A stretch of 64,000 nucleotides of DNA from Pseudomonas silesiensis. Its GTDB lineage: Bacteria; Pseudomonadota; Gammaproteobacteria; Pseudomonadales; Pseudomonadaceae. Numbering within the stretch: position 1 is the stretch's first letter; each line of letters begins with the position of its first letter. The position numbers were made by a program, and so were the translations under genes. The stretch covers positions 310,001-374,000 of the forward strand of contig NZ_CP014870.1 in the NCBI RefSeq assembly GCF_001661075.1, written 5' to 3'. The notes beneath the pieces were generated by a model, which was not told the origin of the DNA, ran no database searches, and saw only the letters and a list, made by a program, of their open reading frames with translations. Below, piece by piece: positions 31,752 to 39,182 of the stretch.

Positions 31752-33026
31752 TCAGGCTTTTACATCGCCTAATGGCGGCAACTTCGCCAGCTTTAATGCG
31801 ATCAGCAGCGCCACCACCAGCAATCCGCCGATAAACAGCCCAATCCCGTCCCACCCGCCCAAATGCCAGAACACCCCGCCCGCCGTGCCGGCAATGCTCG
31901 AGCCGGCGTAGTAGCTGAACAGGTACAGCGACGAAGCCTGCCCCTTGGCCTTGAGCGCACGGCGGCCGATCCAGCTGCTGGCCACCGAATGGGCGCCGAA
32001 GAAGCCGAAGGTGAAAATCAGCATGCCGATGATCACCACCGGCAAGGGCGTGAACAGGGTCAAGGCCAAGCCGGCGATCATCAGCACGATGGTGGCCCAG
32101 AGCATTTTGCGCCGGCCAAGTCTATCGGCCAGGGCGCCGACTTTCGCCGAGCTGTAAATGCCCGACAGATACACCACCGAGAGTAGCCCGACGAACGCCT
32201 GATCCATGTGATACGGCTCGGCCAGCAAGCGGTAACCGATGTAGTTGAACAGGGTGACGAACGCGCCCATCAGCACAAAGGCTTCGAGGAACAACAACGG
32301 CAGGCCGGCATCGCGAAAGTGCATGGTGAAGCCGTCCAGCAGGCTGCGCGGGTGCAATGAGCGAGGGCGGAAGTTGCGCGACTCGGGGAGAATCTTCCAG
32401 AACACCGCCGCCGCGATCAGCGCCAGGCCGCCGATCACCAGCATCGCCGCGTGCCAGCTGATGAAGTCGATCAACACGCCGGTAATCAAGCGTCCGCTCA
32501 TCCCGCCGATCGCGTTGCCGGCGATGTACAAGCCCATGGCCAGGCCAATGTGCTGCAGGTGGATCTCTTCGCTCAGGTAGGTCATGGCCACCGCGGCCAG
32601 CCCGCTCAATGACAACCCGATCAGTGCACGCATGAGCAACACGCCGTGCCAGCTCGGCATCATGGAGCTGGCGATGGTGCACAGCGCCGCTGCGAACAAC
32701 GCCGCCACCATGACCGGTTTACGCCCTACACGGTCAGAGAGGGGGCCGGTGATCAACAAGCCGATGGCGAGCATGCCAGTGGCCACCGACAGAATCAGGC
32801 TGCTCTGGGCCGCGTTGATGGCGTACTCGTGGGACAGCAGAGGCATCATCGGTTGCACGCAGTAAAGCAGGGCGAAGGTCGCGAAGCCGCCAGAGAACAG
32901 TGCCAGCACCGTGCGCATGAACAGCGGCGTGCCTTTTTCGATGTAAATGTCCTTCACCTGCGCGACGACGTCGACCTGCACGGCGGGCGGAATTTCATGG
33001 GCGAGTGGAGCGACAGCAGTTTTCAC
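31752..33026 (-). CDS. MFS transporter, drug/arabinose efflux type
   Basis: A ~424-aa major facilitator with 12 predicted TM helices and the motif-A-like GPLSDRVGRKPVM (between TM2 and TM3) and GALADRLGRRKML (second half). A hydrophilic N-terminus of about 45 residues precedes TM1. GTG at 33026 is chosen because GAGG lies 6 nt upstream; the longer frame to 33146 would overlap the divergent LysR gene's promoter. It is divergent from a LysR regulator, which probably controls it. The substrate is unknown. Confidence 0.88.
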   Translation of the reverse strand: MKTAVAPLAHEIPPAVQVDVVAQVKDIYIEKGTPLFMRTVLALFSGGFATFALLYCVQPMMPLLSHEYAINAAQSSLILSVATGMLAIGLLITGPLSDRVGRKPVMVAALFAAALCTIASSMMPSWHGVLLMRALIGLSLSGLAAVAMTYLSEEIHLQHIGLAMGLYIAGNAIGGMSGRLITGVLIDFISWHAAMLVIGGLALIAAAVFWKILPESRNFRPRSLHPRSLLDGFTMHFRDAGLPLLFLEAFVLMGAFVTLFNYIGYRLLAEPYHMDQAFVGLLSVVYLSGIYSSAKVGALADRLGRRKMLWATIVLMIAGLALTLFTPLPVVIIGMLIFTFGFFGAHSVASSWIGRRALKAKGQASSLYLFSYYAGSSIAGTAGGVFWHLGGWDGIGLFIGGLLVVALLIALKLAKLPPLGDVKA

Positions 33027-33090
33027 TTCAGACCTCGGAGAGCGCAGCCGGTCAGGCAATGGAAAAAGCATATAGCTGCCTAATGATTCA

Positions 33091-33110
33091 ATCCAATATA
33101 TTGTTCGACC
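33091..33110. promoter_or_regulatory. Likely LysR operator between the divergent genes
   Basis: The 118-nt gap between the MFS and LysR starts is AT-rich and holds the palindrome CAATATATTG (33094-33103) within a T-N11-A-like context (ATTCAATCCAATATATTGTT). This is where a LysR regulator would bind to control both promoters. Motif-level call. Confidence 0.45.
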
Positions 33111-33144
33111 TGTTTGAGAGGTTTTGCGACCTAATGGAGTTTTC

Positions 33145-34044
33145 ATGGAACTGCGTCATCTGCGCTACTTCATCGCCGTTGCCGAAGAACTGCATTTCGG
33201 CCGCGCCGCCCAGGTGTTGGGCATCTCCCAACCGCCGTTGAGTCAGCAGATCCAGGCGCTGGAACAGGAAGTGGGCGCACGGCTTTTCGAGCGTACCAAT
33301 CGTCGGGTCGAGTTGAGTGAGGCCGGTCGCTTGTTTCTGGAACAGGCGCGGTTGGTGCTGGCGCAGGTCGATAAAGCGGCGGATGTGGCGCGGCGGGCAC
33401 AGCTGGGTGAATTGGGTGAACTGAAGATTGGCTTCACCTCGTCCGCCCCGTTCAACTCGACGATCCCTCAGGCGATTTTTTCGTTTCGCCAGCGCTTCCC
33501 TGCCGTGCATTTGAACCTGCGGGAAATGAGCAGCACCCAAGTGGCCGACGCACTGCTGGACGATTCGATCGAAGTCGGCATCATGCGCCCGCTCGGGCTG
33601 CCGGACTCACTCAGCGTGGTGGAACTGATGCGCGAACCTCTGGTGGCGGTCCTCAGTTCAAAGCATCCATTGGTGGCAGGTAGCGAAGAAGGATTATTCC
33701 TCTCGGCCCTGGCTCACGAACCCTTCGTATTTTTCCCACGCAGTTACGGCAGCGGACTTTACGCACAATTGCTCAGCCTGGCCCGGGATGCCGGCTTCAA
33801 CCCGCACTTTGCGCAAGAGGCGGGGGAGGCGATGACCATCATCGGTTTGGTCGCGGCGGGGTTGGGGGTGTCGGTGCTGCCGGCGTCTTATCAGCGGATG
33901 CGCATTGATGGTGTGGTGTATCGACCGTTGCTGGATCCAGCGGCGGTGTCGGCGGTGTGGCTGGTGCAGCGCAAGGATCAGAAGTCGCCGATGGCGAAGG
34001 CGTTTGTTGAATTGTTGACCTACAAAGCCGAGTCTATTGGATGA
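33145..34044 (+). CDS. LysR-family transcriptional regulator
   Basis: A 299-aa regulator. N-terminal winged HTH (residues 1-60: MELRHLRYFIAVAEELHFGRAAQVLGISQP, in part) and periplasmic-binding-like effector domain (about 90-290), most like the BenM/CatM group. ATG at 33145 has GGAG 8 nt upstream. The last codons (YKAESIG) differ from a second copy of the same 3' end found at 35238-35330, so the tail may have been replaced when the rhs cassette entered. Probable target: the divergent MFS gene. Confidence 0.93.
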   Translation: MELRHLRYFIAVAEELHFGRAAQVLGISQPPLSQQIQALEQEVGARLFERTNRRVELSEAGRLFLEQARLVLAQVDKAADVARRAQLGELGELKIGFTSSAPFNSTIPQAIFSFRQRFPAVHLNLREMSSTQVADALLDDSIEVGIMRPLGLPDSLSVVELMREPLVAVLSSKHPLVAGSEEGLFLSALAHEPFVFFPRSYGSGLYAQLLSLARDAGFNPHFAQEAGEAMTIIGLVAAGLGVSVLPASYQRMRIDGVVYRPLLDPAAVSAVWLVQRKDQKSPMAKAFVELLTYKAESIG

Positions 34045-34158
34045 GTCTGGAGTGATAACTTCACCAAGCGCCTGCAAATCCTAGCAGTTCTGCCAGTACC
34101 CTAAACCAAAAAAATCTATCAAGCTGTTCGTTGATCAGTGATGACGGGATTTAAGATC

Positions 34159-35217
34159 ATGACCAGCAGCCGCGAAACGACGCGCTATCGGTACGATGCG
34201 CTGGATCGTCTGGTCGCTTATGTATCATCGGAGCAAGCGAGCATTCGGTGCTTTTATTTGAAAAGCCGTTTAGTCACCGAAATTCAAGGTTCGGTGCGAC
34301 TCTCGCTCTTTCAGCATGAGGATCAACTGTTGGCGCAACACCAGAGCGGCCTCGTTGAAAGCACGTTGCTTGCTGTCGATCATAAACGTTCGGTATTAAA
34401 TACCGTCGACGTTTCGCAGTCCCATCCCTTCGTATACACACCTTTTGGTCATCGCTTGCTGCTCGGAAGACATCTGAGCCCGCTTGGTTTCAACGGCGAA
34501 AAAGCAGACCCGATCACCGGGCATTACTTGTTGGGGAATGGTTATCGTGCTTTTAATCCGGTATTGATGCGGTTCAATAGCCCGGACAGTCGGAGCCCAT
34601 TTAGAGAAGGCGGATTGAACGCATATGCCTATTGCTTGGGAGATCCGGTTAATCGAGAAGATTCGACAGGGCATTCGTCTGTGCTGGCGAGATTTTTTGT
34701 CCGACTTGGGAGGCGTGCGAATCAAGTTTTTAGTGGGAAGCCAAACATCGGACCAAAAATAAGAGCAGAAAACACCAAGCGTATTGCTCCGCAACTCGTT
34801 GTATTTGATAGTTACAATGGAAGTAAAAAACAATTGAATATTGTTACCCATGGGTATAGTGGAACTGATCCTAAGTACGGCGGGATGCATTTAAATTCGC
34901 CAAGTGAAGATATGGCGTGGACGCCTGAAGAGTTTGTAAATAATATAAGTAGTGCTGGGGTTTTTGATGCTGGCTATAAGCGTATTGATTTGATTATGTG
35001 TTACGGGGCCGATGGAGGTGCCAAGTCATTTGCGCAGCAAGTTGCAAATTTAACTAATGTGCCTACTAAATCTTATTTTGGAAATGTGATTTCGAGAAAA
35101 ACCTACGTCGATCAAGCTTTGAAATGGGTTCGTGTGCATAGAGATTCTCAAGGTGCCGGCATACCTGATTACAAGTACAAGTCTGCTATTTTCAAGCCTG
35201 TGCAACACAAACGTTAA
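34159..35217 (+). CDS. Short Rhs protein with C-terminal caspase-like (H/C) toxin domain
   Basis: A ~352-aa protein without the long Rhs shell. It has a short YD-repeat part (RYRYDALDRLVAYV; FLPF-like VYTPFGHRLLL) and the RHS core (YLLGNGYRAFNPVLMRFNSPD; GGLNAYAYCLGDPVNREDSTG), ending near residue 172. The remaining ~180 residues are variable, AT-richer DNA. They contain LNIVTHGYSG (His231) and IDLIMCYGADGG (Cys281), the hydrophobic-strand-HG / hydrophobic-strand-C pattern of clan CD peptidases. No immunity gene is recognised downstream. Alternative start ATG 34138. Toxin activity is inferred from architecture. Confidence 0.8.
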   Translation: MTSSRETTRYRYDALDRLVAYVSSEQASIRCFYLKSRLVTEIQGSVRLSLFQHEDQLLAQHQSGLVESTLLAVDHKRSVLNTVDVSQSHPFVYTPFGHRLLLGRHLSPLGFNGEKADPITGHYLLGNGYRAFNPVLMRFNSPDSRSPFREGGLNAYAYCLGDPVNREDSTGHSSVLARFFVRLGRRANQVFSGKPNIGPKIRAENTKRIAPQLVVFDSYNGSKKQLNIVTHGYSGTDPKYGGMHLNSPSEDMAWTPEEFVNNISSAGVFDAGYKRIDLIMCYGADGGAKSFAQQVANLTNVPTKSYFGNVISRKTYVDQALKWVRVHRDSQGAGIPDYKYKSAIFKPVQHKR

Positions 35218-35237
35218 GCGGGTGTCTTCGTGAAGGG

Positions 35238-35330
35238 GTGTGGCTGGTACAGTGCAAGAATCAGAAGTCGCCGATGGCCGAGGCGTTTATCGAGCTGCTG
35301 ACGCGCAAGGTTGAGCCGCTGAAGCCGTGA
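35238..35330 (+). pseudogene. Duplicate 3' end of the LysR regulator gene
   Basis: Translates as VWLVQCKNQKSPMAEAFIEL then LTRKVEPLKP and a stop. This aligns residue for residue with the end of the LysR gene at 33955-34044 (VWLVQRKDQKSPMAKAFVEL…), with about 75% DNA identity. Nothing of the rest of LysR is present. It marks the right boundary of the rhs insertion. Confidence 0.85.
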
Positions 35331-35361
35331 CTGCTGCGTCCGACCCCGGCCTGAGTCAATC

Positions 35362-35688
35362 GTGGGCAAGCCCAATGCCAGTCAGTTAAACGCAATTCAT
35401 GTGGGAGCGGCGATGCGGCGATCCGACTTGCTCGCGAAAGCGGTGTGTCAGGCGACATCAATATTGGCTGGGTCGCCGTCGCCCGCAAGAACATTAAAAA
35501 GGGCAGTTGTCCATGACGATGAAGTATTGATTCTGTCGGAAGATATATCGCGTGCTGTAGGACGTTTCCGAAGTAATTTGGAGAGCCTACAGCACCTTGC
35601 GGCATTACCTACAACTACGCCAGAATCCGCCGGCTTGTGCGCCTTGGACACCATCGGTAACTTGATTCGCGTCACTGATTCCCAGTGA
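35362..35688 (+). CDS. Small open frame of uncertain status
   Basis: Up to 108 codons. The first ~30 translate a REP repeat (35400-35440) and are unlikely to be protein; the rest (about VVHDDEVLILSEDISRAVGR to IRVTDSQ) looks helical and protein-like. It may be a small gene whose 5' end was replaced by the REP, or a remnant of an immunity or cargo gene of the rhs locus. Not recognised; no clear ribosome binding site. Confidence 0.3.
   Translation: MGKPNASQLNAIHVGAAMRRSDLLAKAVCQATSILAGSPSPARTLKRAVVHDDEVLILSEDISRAVGRFRSNLESLQHLAALPTTTPESAGLCALDTIGNLIRVTDSQ
35400..35440 (+). repeat. Solitary extended REP variant
   Basis: TGTGGGAGCGGCGATGCGGC followed by GATCCGACTTGCTCGCGAAA: a REP with a ~15-nt internal insert (CGATGCGGCGATCCGA). 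The same longer form recurs at 50232-50272 and 59386-59416. No inverted partner nearby. Confidence 0.75.
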
Positions 35689-35761
35689 TCGGGTTTAGTA
35701 GCCCGGTGTTTTCCAGGGCGTATAGCGCATCAGACAGTCAGGTACCCCATCCCTGCACTTT

Positions 35762-35867
35762 ATGGTGGCTGTGCGTAGGGCGCTCTCGGGCGCGCCGGCT
35801 TCCTGGATTCCCGGTCTACTAACCTGCGTACAGCTACCACCTCTTGATTAGTAGCTCGATGGTGGTC
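35762..35867 (+). ncRNA. Structured leader RNA before the DUF6124 gene
   Basis: The arm GGTGGCTGTGCGTAGG (35764-35779) pairs with CCTGCGTACAGCTACCACC (35823-35841) over ~16 bp (two G-U pairs, one 3-nt bulge), enclosing two hairpins (GCGC/GCGC near 35780-35793 and CCGG/CCGG near 35796-35813). The closing segment ACCACC (35836-35841) can alternatively pair with GGTGGT (35861-35866), so two exclusive folds are possible, as in riboswitch or attenuator leaders. It ends 22 nt before the DUF6124 start. No known class is assigned. Confidence 0.6.
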
Positions 35868-35889
35868 GCCCTGACATTGGTATCCAGGA

Positions 35890-36224
35890 ATGCTCAAATC
35901 GACTACAAGTTCACCGGACACTGATCCGTCCACCTTATCCGAATCAACCGATACAGAAGCGCGCCCCAAAGGCGTCGACAGCGTGGCGCCCATCAACCCT
36001 ATGCAACGCGTACCCAGCGAAATTTTCGTCATCGCGCCAGGCATCGACAATCAAACCCTGCTGGAATACGCCTGCGAATCCCTGGCATCAGCGAATGTCA
36101 TGGCGAGTGATTTCGCGAGATACCTGAAAGGATCGCAGTGCAACACACTGCTGGGGATTCAGCAGTCGATCATGCTGGGGAGCTGGCGGTGAATCGGGTA
36201 CTGGATAACCTTGATCCACGCTAA
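35890..36224 (+). pseudogene. DUF6124-family gene, frameshifted near its 3' end
   Basis: The N-terminal ~96 residues are a normal DUF6124 protein (VPSEIFVIAPGIDNQTLLEY; ACESLASANVMASDFARYL; LLGIQQSIMLG). The frame then ends early (SWR, stop at 36190-36192). One missing G in the GGGG run near 36176-36180 explains this: adding it continues ELAVNRVLDNLDPR and a stop at 36222-36224, matching the intact paralogue at 36896-37252 (MGELLVNRALDNLDP). It could be a degraded gene or a shifted tail that still works. Confidence 0.75.
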
Positions 36225-36230
36225 TAGGCC

Positions 36231-36518
36231 ATGACCGAACAATTCACTCGCTGGGACTCTGCCGAGTACCTCAAGACCGAAGAGGACATGGCTAATTATC
36301 TGGACGCTTGCATGGAAGAGGCGGGAGATGATCCCGCGTTCATCGCCAAGGCGCTCGGGACCATAGCACGGGCTGGCAGCATGACTCAGGTCGCTAGGGA
36401 TGCAGGGCTTTCTCGGGAAAGTCTCTACCGCGCCTTGTCAGGTGAGGGGAATCCCGATTTCGGCACCATCCTGAAAGTCGTCAAGGCGTTAGGATTGAAA
36501 TTACACGCCAGTACCTGA
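36231..36518 (+). CDS. HigA/addiction-module antidote-like HTH protein, orphan
   Basis: A 95-aa protein of the putative addiction module antidote family: MTEQFTRWDSAEYLKTEEDM, an acidic N-terminal half, then an XRE-type HTH (SMTQVARDAGLSRESLYRAL; NPDFGTILKVVKALGLKL). The partner in this family is a RelE-like toxin encoded just upstream; here that place holds the DUF6124 pseudogene and no toxin is visible. It starts 7 nt after the restored DUF6124 stop. A good terminator follows. Confidence 0.88.
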   Translation: MTEQFTRWDSAEYLKTEEDMANYLDACMEEAGDDPAFIAKALGTIARAGSMTQVARDAGLSRESLYRALSGEGNPDFGTILKVVKALGLKLHAST

Positions 36519-36553
36519 CTTGCCGAAATAAAAATGGCAAACGGAAGTTGTGG

Positions 36554-36578
36554 AGGGGCGCCGAAAGGCGCCCCTTTT
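36554..36578. terminator. Terminator between convergent genes
   Basis: AGGGGCGCC-GAAA-GGCGCCCCTTTT: 9-bp stem with a GAAA tetraloop and T4ATTTTT on the plus strand. Serves the antitoxin gene and possibly the convergent 84-aa gene. Almost the same hairpin recurs at 40671-40694. Confidence 0.85.
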
Positions 36579-36582
36579 ATTT

Positions 36583-36837
36583 TTACGCCAAAACCTGCTT
36601 CTGCAGACGTCGACCGACGACGTCCATCAAATCACAGCCATCGCGCAATGAAGTCACCAGTACCCGCGCCAGGTCGCTGTGAACACCTTCTTCGAACGCG
36701 AAGCTTTCCAATAGCTGGGTCGCCGTGCGAATGCGGTACGCCGCGGTTTCGTGCAACACATCCAGTGGTGCTTCGGTGTCGATCACCAACGATGCGATAG
36801 TGCAGTCGATGCCGGTGATAGGCATATATCGATCCAT
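36583..36837 (-). CDS. Small hypothetical protein (84 aa)
   Basis: Starts MDRYMPITGIDCTIASLVID with a GGAGG ribosome binding site 10 nt upstream (minus strand), so it is probably expressed. Mostly helical (AAYRIRTATQLLESFAFEEG; VTSLRDGCDLMDVVGRRL). It lies 58 nt downstream of the intact DUF6124 gene on the same strand, so the two are likely an operon. Size and helical pattern resemble DUF3077/DUF6124-type small Pseudomonas proteins, but no family is assigned. Confidence 0.7.
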   Translation of the reverse strand: MDRYMPITGIDCTIASLVIDTEAPLDVLHETAAYRIRTATQLLESFAFEEGVHSDLARVLVTSLRDGCDLMDVVGRRLQKQVLA

Positions 36838-36895
36838 GATAAAAAATCCTCCATTTGGTACAGAACGCGACGACTTCAAGGGTAATGGGTAGGGG

Positions 36896-37252
36896 CTAAG
36901 GCACTACGGGCGGGTCCAGATTGTCCAGCGCTCGATTGACCAACAACTCGCCCATTGCGGCCAGTTGCTGAATGGCCAACGCCACATTGCGGCGAGAGCC
37001 CTCCAGTTCGCAGGCGAGATCAGTGCTCATGACATTCAGGGAGGCCAGGGTTTCACAGGCATGACAGAGCAGGGATTCCGTGTCGACATTCGGGATGATG
37101 GTAAAGACATGGCTGACAGGGTCGGGGCGGTTTGGATTGCGCAGGCGTGCACTGACGAGGGGCTCAGTGATCTCGGAGAGCTTGGATATATCGATAGTGT
37201 CGAAGGCCGATGTGTCGGGCGAGTTCGAAGACTTAGGTTTGGATTTTGTCAT
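36896..37252 (-). CDS. DUF6124-family protein
   Basis: A 118-aa protein starting MTKSKPKSSNSPDTSAFD, with AAGGAG 9 nt upstream. The C-terminal helical half is the family signature: VFTIIPNVDTESLLCHACETL, then STDLACELEGSRRNVALAIQ and GELLVNRALDNLDP. Function unknown; the family is abundant in Pseudomonas genomes as small stand-alone genes. Paralogue of the frameshifted gene at 35890-36224. Confidence 0.85.
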   Translation of the reverse strand: MTKSKPKSSNSPDTSAFDTIDISKLSEITEPLVSARLRNPNRPDPVSHVFTIIPNVDTESLLCHACETLASLNVMSTDLACELEGSRRNVALAIQQLAAMGELLVNRALDNLDPPVVP

Positions 37253-37656
37253 GCCGGAGCTCCTTGCAAGGTTAATAAGTGTCAATCCCATTCCGTTAGT
37301 CAGGATTGGTTGGCGGTGATGGGTCAGCAGAATTATTACCAGAAAAGTCTGTTTTATTAATCAAATAAATGAACGTGTGTGTAATTAAATGATTCGTATA
37401 AGGCTGAGATTTTTTTGTAAGAAGAGGCTGTAAGAGAATTCTGTAGGAGGTTTCGTTAAATAGAGTAGTCCGTATCCGTTGAGCGATCGGCCGAACTATA
37501 GTGTTGAAATATTATCTAGCATTTGTTTGGTGTGATTGTAATATTGCTTTTGTGTCGGGCCTAGGTATGTAGGATGCTGGCTAACAGCGAGGCGCCTGTG
37601 TAGTGCTCAAACGGGTGCGCAGTGTGTGAGAAATATGAGCAAATGGTAGATATTTA
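37253..37656. other. AT-rich intergenic region between DUF6124 and the HTH regulator
   Basis: 404 nt with a sudden drop in GC content from about 37330 onward. No gene, tRNA or convincing promoter was seen. It contains the divergent control regions of the minus-strand DUF6124 gene and the plus-strand HTH gene, and marks the left edge of the low-GC segment (to about 39150). Confidence 0.5.
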
Positions 37657-38253
37657 ATGCATAAGAAAGAGAAAACCGAAAAGTTAAAGAACAACATTAA
37701 GTACCTAATAAAAAGTCGCGGAGAAACACGATTGTCTTTGTGCAATTCTAGTGGTTTGACCAGGACGACCATCTACAACATCTTGGAGGGTAGGGTTGTC
37801 AATGTACAGCAATCCACTATTCGTAAAATATCAGATTTTTTTGGCGTGTCTTATAAAGAAATCGAGACTATCGACTTTGAGGAAAAAGAAACAATAGAGA
37901 GTAGTATCTCCCTGCAGGGGAATAAGAATCCGGCGGCCGTACCCATAATTAAAGAAAGTTTGTTGATTCAGAATCTTGATAAAAGGATTGGTGAACTGGC
38001 CGTCACTCATCCTCTGACATATTACTTCGGCACAGCCTGCAACCTAATAGGTGTGCTTCTGGAGAACGAAATTTCCGGGATCAATGAGTCAGGAGATCTC
38101 TTGATAGTGAAGAAAGGTGCGTCGAGTAGCAACAGAGAAAAATTGGTATACGACAAAATATCTAAAAAACTATCAGTCACCAAAGAGTCGTTTTTTGATT
38201 CTGACGTAATTTGTATTGTGGGGGAAGTGTTGGAAGAGAGGTTTAAATGGTGA
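37657..38253 (+). CDS. XRE-type HTH regulator with S24/LexA-like C-terminal region
   Basis: A 198-aa regulator. N-terminal HTH (residues about 7-65: LKNNIKYLIKSRGETRLSLC, GLTRTTIYNILEG). The C-terminal half has an S24-like pattern (NEISGINESGDLLIVKKGAS; KLVYDKISKKLSV; DVICIVGEVLEERF), but the GDSM serine motif is replaced by EIS-G, so self-cleavage is not expected. Its last 7 nt overlap the transporter gene, so the pair is one operon. Low-GC, A-rich codon use suggests recent transfer. Ribosome binding site weak. Confidence 0.78.
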   Translation: MHKKEKTEKLKNNIKYLIKSRGETRLSLCNSSGLTRTTIYNILEGRVVNVQQSTIRKISDFFGVSYKEIETIDFEEKETIESSISLQGNKNPAAVPIIKESLLIQNLDKRIGELAVTHPLTYYFGTACNLIGVLLENEISGINESGDLLIVKKGASSSNREKLVYDKISKKLSVTKESFFDSDVICIVGEVLEERFKW

Positions 38254-39125
38254 ATAATAACGAGGTCGAAAATAGCAAATATAAATTATTAGGTTTTGAA
38301 AAAAATAAAAATCTTGTTATCGTGATGGTTATGTCTACCGGAAAAATTATTAAAATAAAATTAGGCGAGGTGTTGAGAAGCGAAATAATAGATAACTTAA
38401 ATAAATCAGAGGTGAAAGATATATACAGGAAATATTACTCTAGTGGGGTTGCGGTAACTACCTACGACATTAATGACCGTAATGAGCGGTCTTGGATGAT
38501 TTACGTTGCACTAAATTTGCTTTTGCTTGCGCTTTATATTTTCACAAATATTGCCGCGACAAGACTTGTTTATTTTGAAGTGCTTGATCTTGTTGTTCCT
38601 CCTGCTGTTTTTCTCTATCCATTGACGTTTTTAGTAGTTGATTTGTTGAACGAGACATACGGGCTTAGACTTGCAAGAAGAGCGCTGTTGTTTGCTTTTG
38701 GAAGTAATGCCTTAATTGTTATATTGCTGAATGCGGTCACTTATCTCCCTGGGATGCCTGGCTGGAAATTGGATGCGCCATACGCCGAAGTTATGACTCA
38801 TGTGTCATCTGTGTTAGTAGCATCATCGGTCTCTTTTCTTTTTTCTGAATATGTAAATTCATATCTGCTATGCAAGATAAAAGAGCTTACAAATTCCAGA
38901 TTTCTATTTTTGAGGGTTTTTTTTAGTACTTTTTTTGCGGTGATAATAGATAGCTTTCTTTTTTGCTATATTGCATTTTACAGCGTTATGCCAAATAGTG
39001 AAATATTAAACTTGATCTATGCTCAGATTGCTATAAAAATGTGTTTCGCTGTCTTCAATGTTTTTCCAGCCTACGGAGCGCGATCGTTCTTTAAAAGATA
39101 TATAGCAGGTCCCAAAACGGTATAG
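38247..39125 (+). CDS. Queuosine-precursor transporter (YhhQ/VUT family) with N-terminal extension
   Basis: A 292-aa inner-membrane protein. Residues ~85-285 form the Vut_1 domain (about six TM helices; motifs PPAVFLYPLTFLVVDLLNET, YG, and VFFSTFFAVIIDSFLFCYIA), which imports preQ0/preQ1 in E. coli YhhQ. The first ~80 residues are an extra soluble domain (YKLLGFEKNKNLVIVMVMST; SEVKDIYRKYY) absent from plain YhhQ (~220 aa). Start ATG 38247, with GAGAGG 5 nt upstream, overlapping the regulator. It is convergent with queC, which supports a 7-deazaguanine role. Confidence 0.85.
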   Translation: MVNNNEVENSKYKLLGFEKNKNLVIVMVMSTGKIIKIKLGEVLRSEIIDNLNKSEVKDIYRKYYSSGVAVTTYDINDRNERSWMIYVALNLLLLALYIFTNIAATRLVYFEVLDLVVPPAVFLYPLTFLVVDLLNETYGLRLARRALLFAFGSNALIVILLNAVTYLPGMPGWKLDAPYAEVMTHVSSVLVASSVSFLFSEYVNSYLLCKIKELTNSRFLFLRVFFSTFFAVIIDSFLFCYIAFYSVMPNSEILNLIYAQIAIKMCFAVFNVFPAYGARSFFKRYIAGPKTV

Positions 39126-39126
39126 T

Positions 39127-39148
39127 GCTAGGGGCGTGCTAGCTTTTT
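39127..39148 (+). terminator. Terminator of the transporter gene
   Basis: GCTAG-GGGCGTG-CTAGC-TTTTT, directly after the stop. A larger alternative fold pairs GGGGCG (39131-39136) with CGCCCC near 39157-39163, followed by ATTTTT. Confidence 0.6.
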
Positions 39149-39182
39149 ATCGCATGTTCGCCCCATTTTTAATATGCTATTC

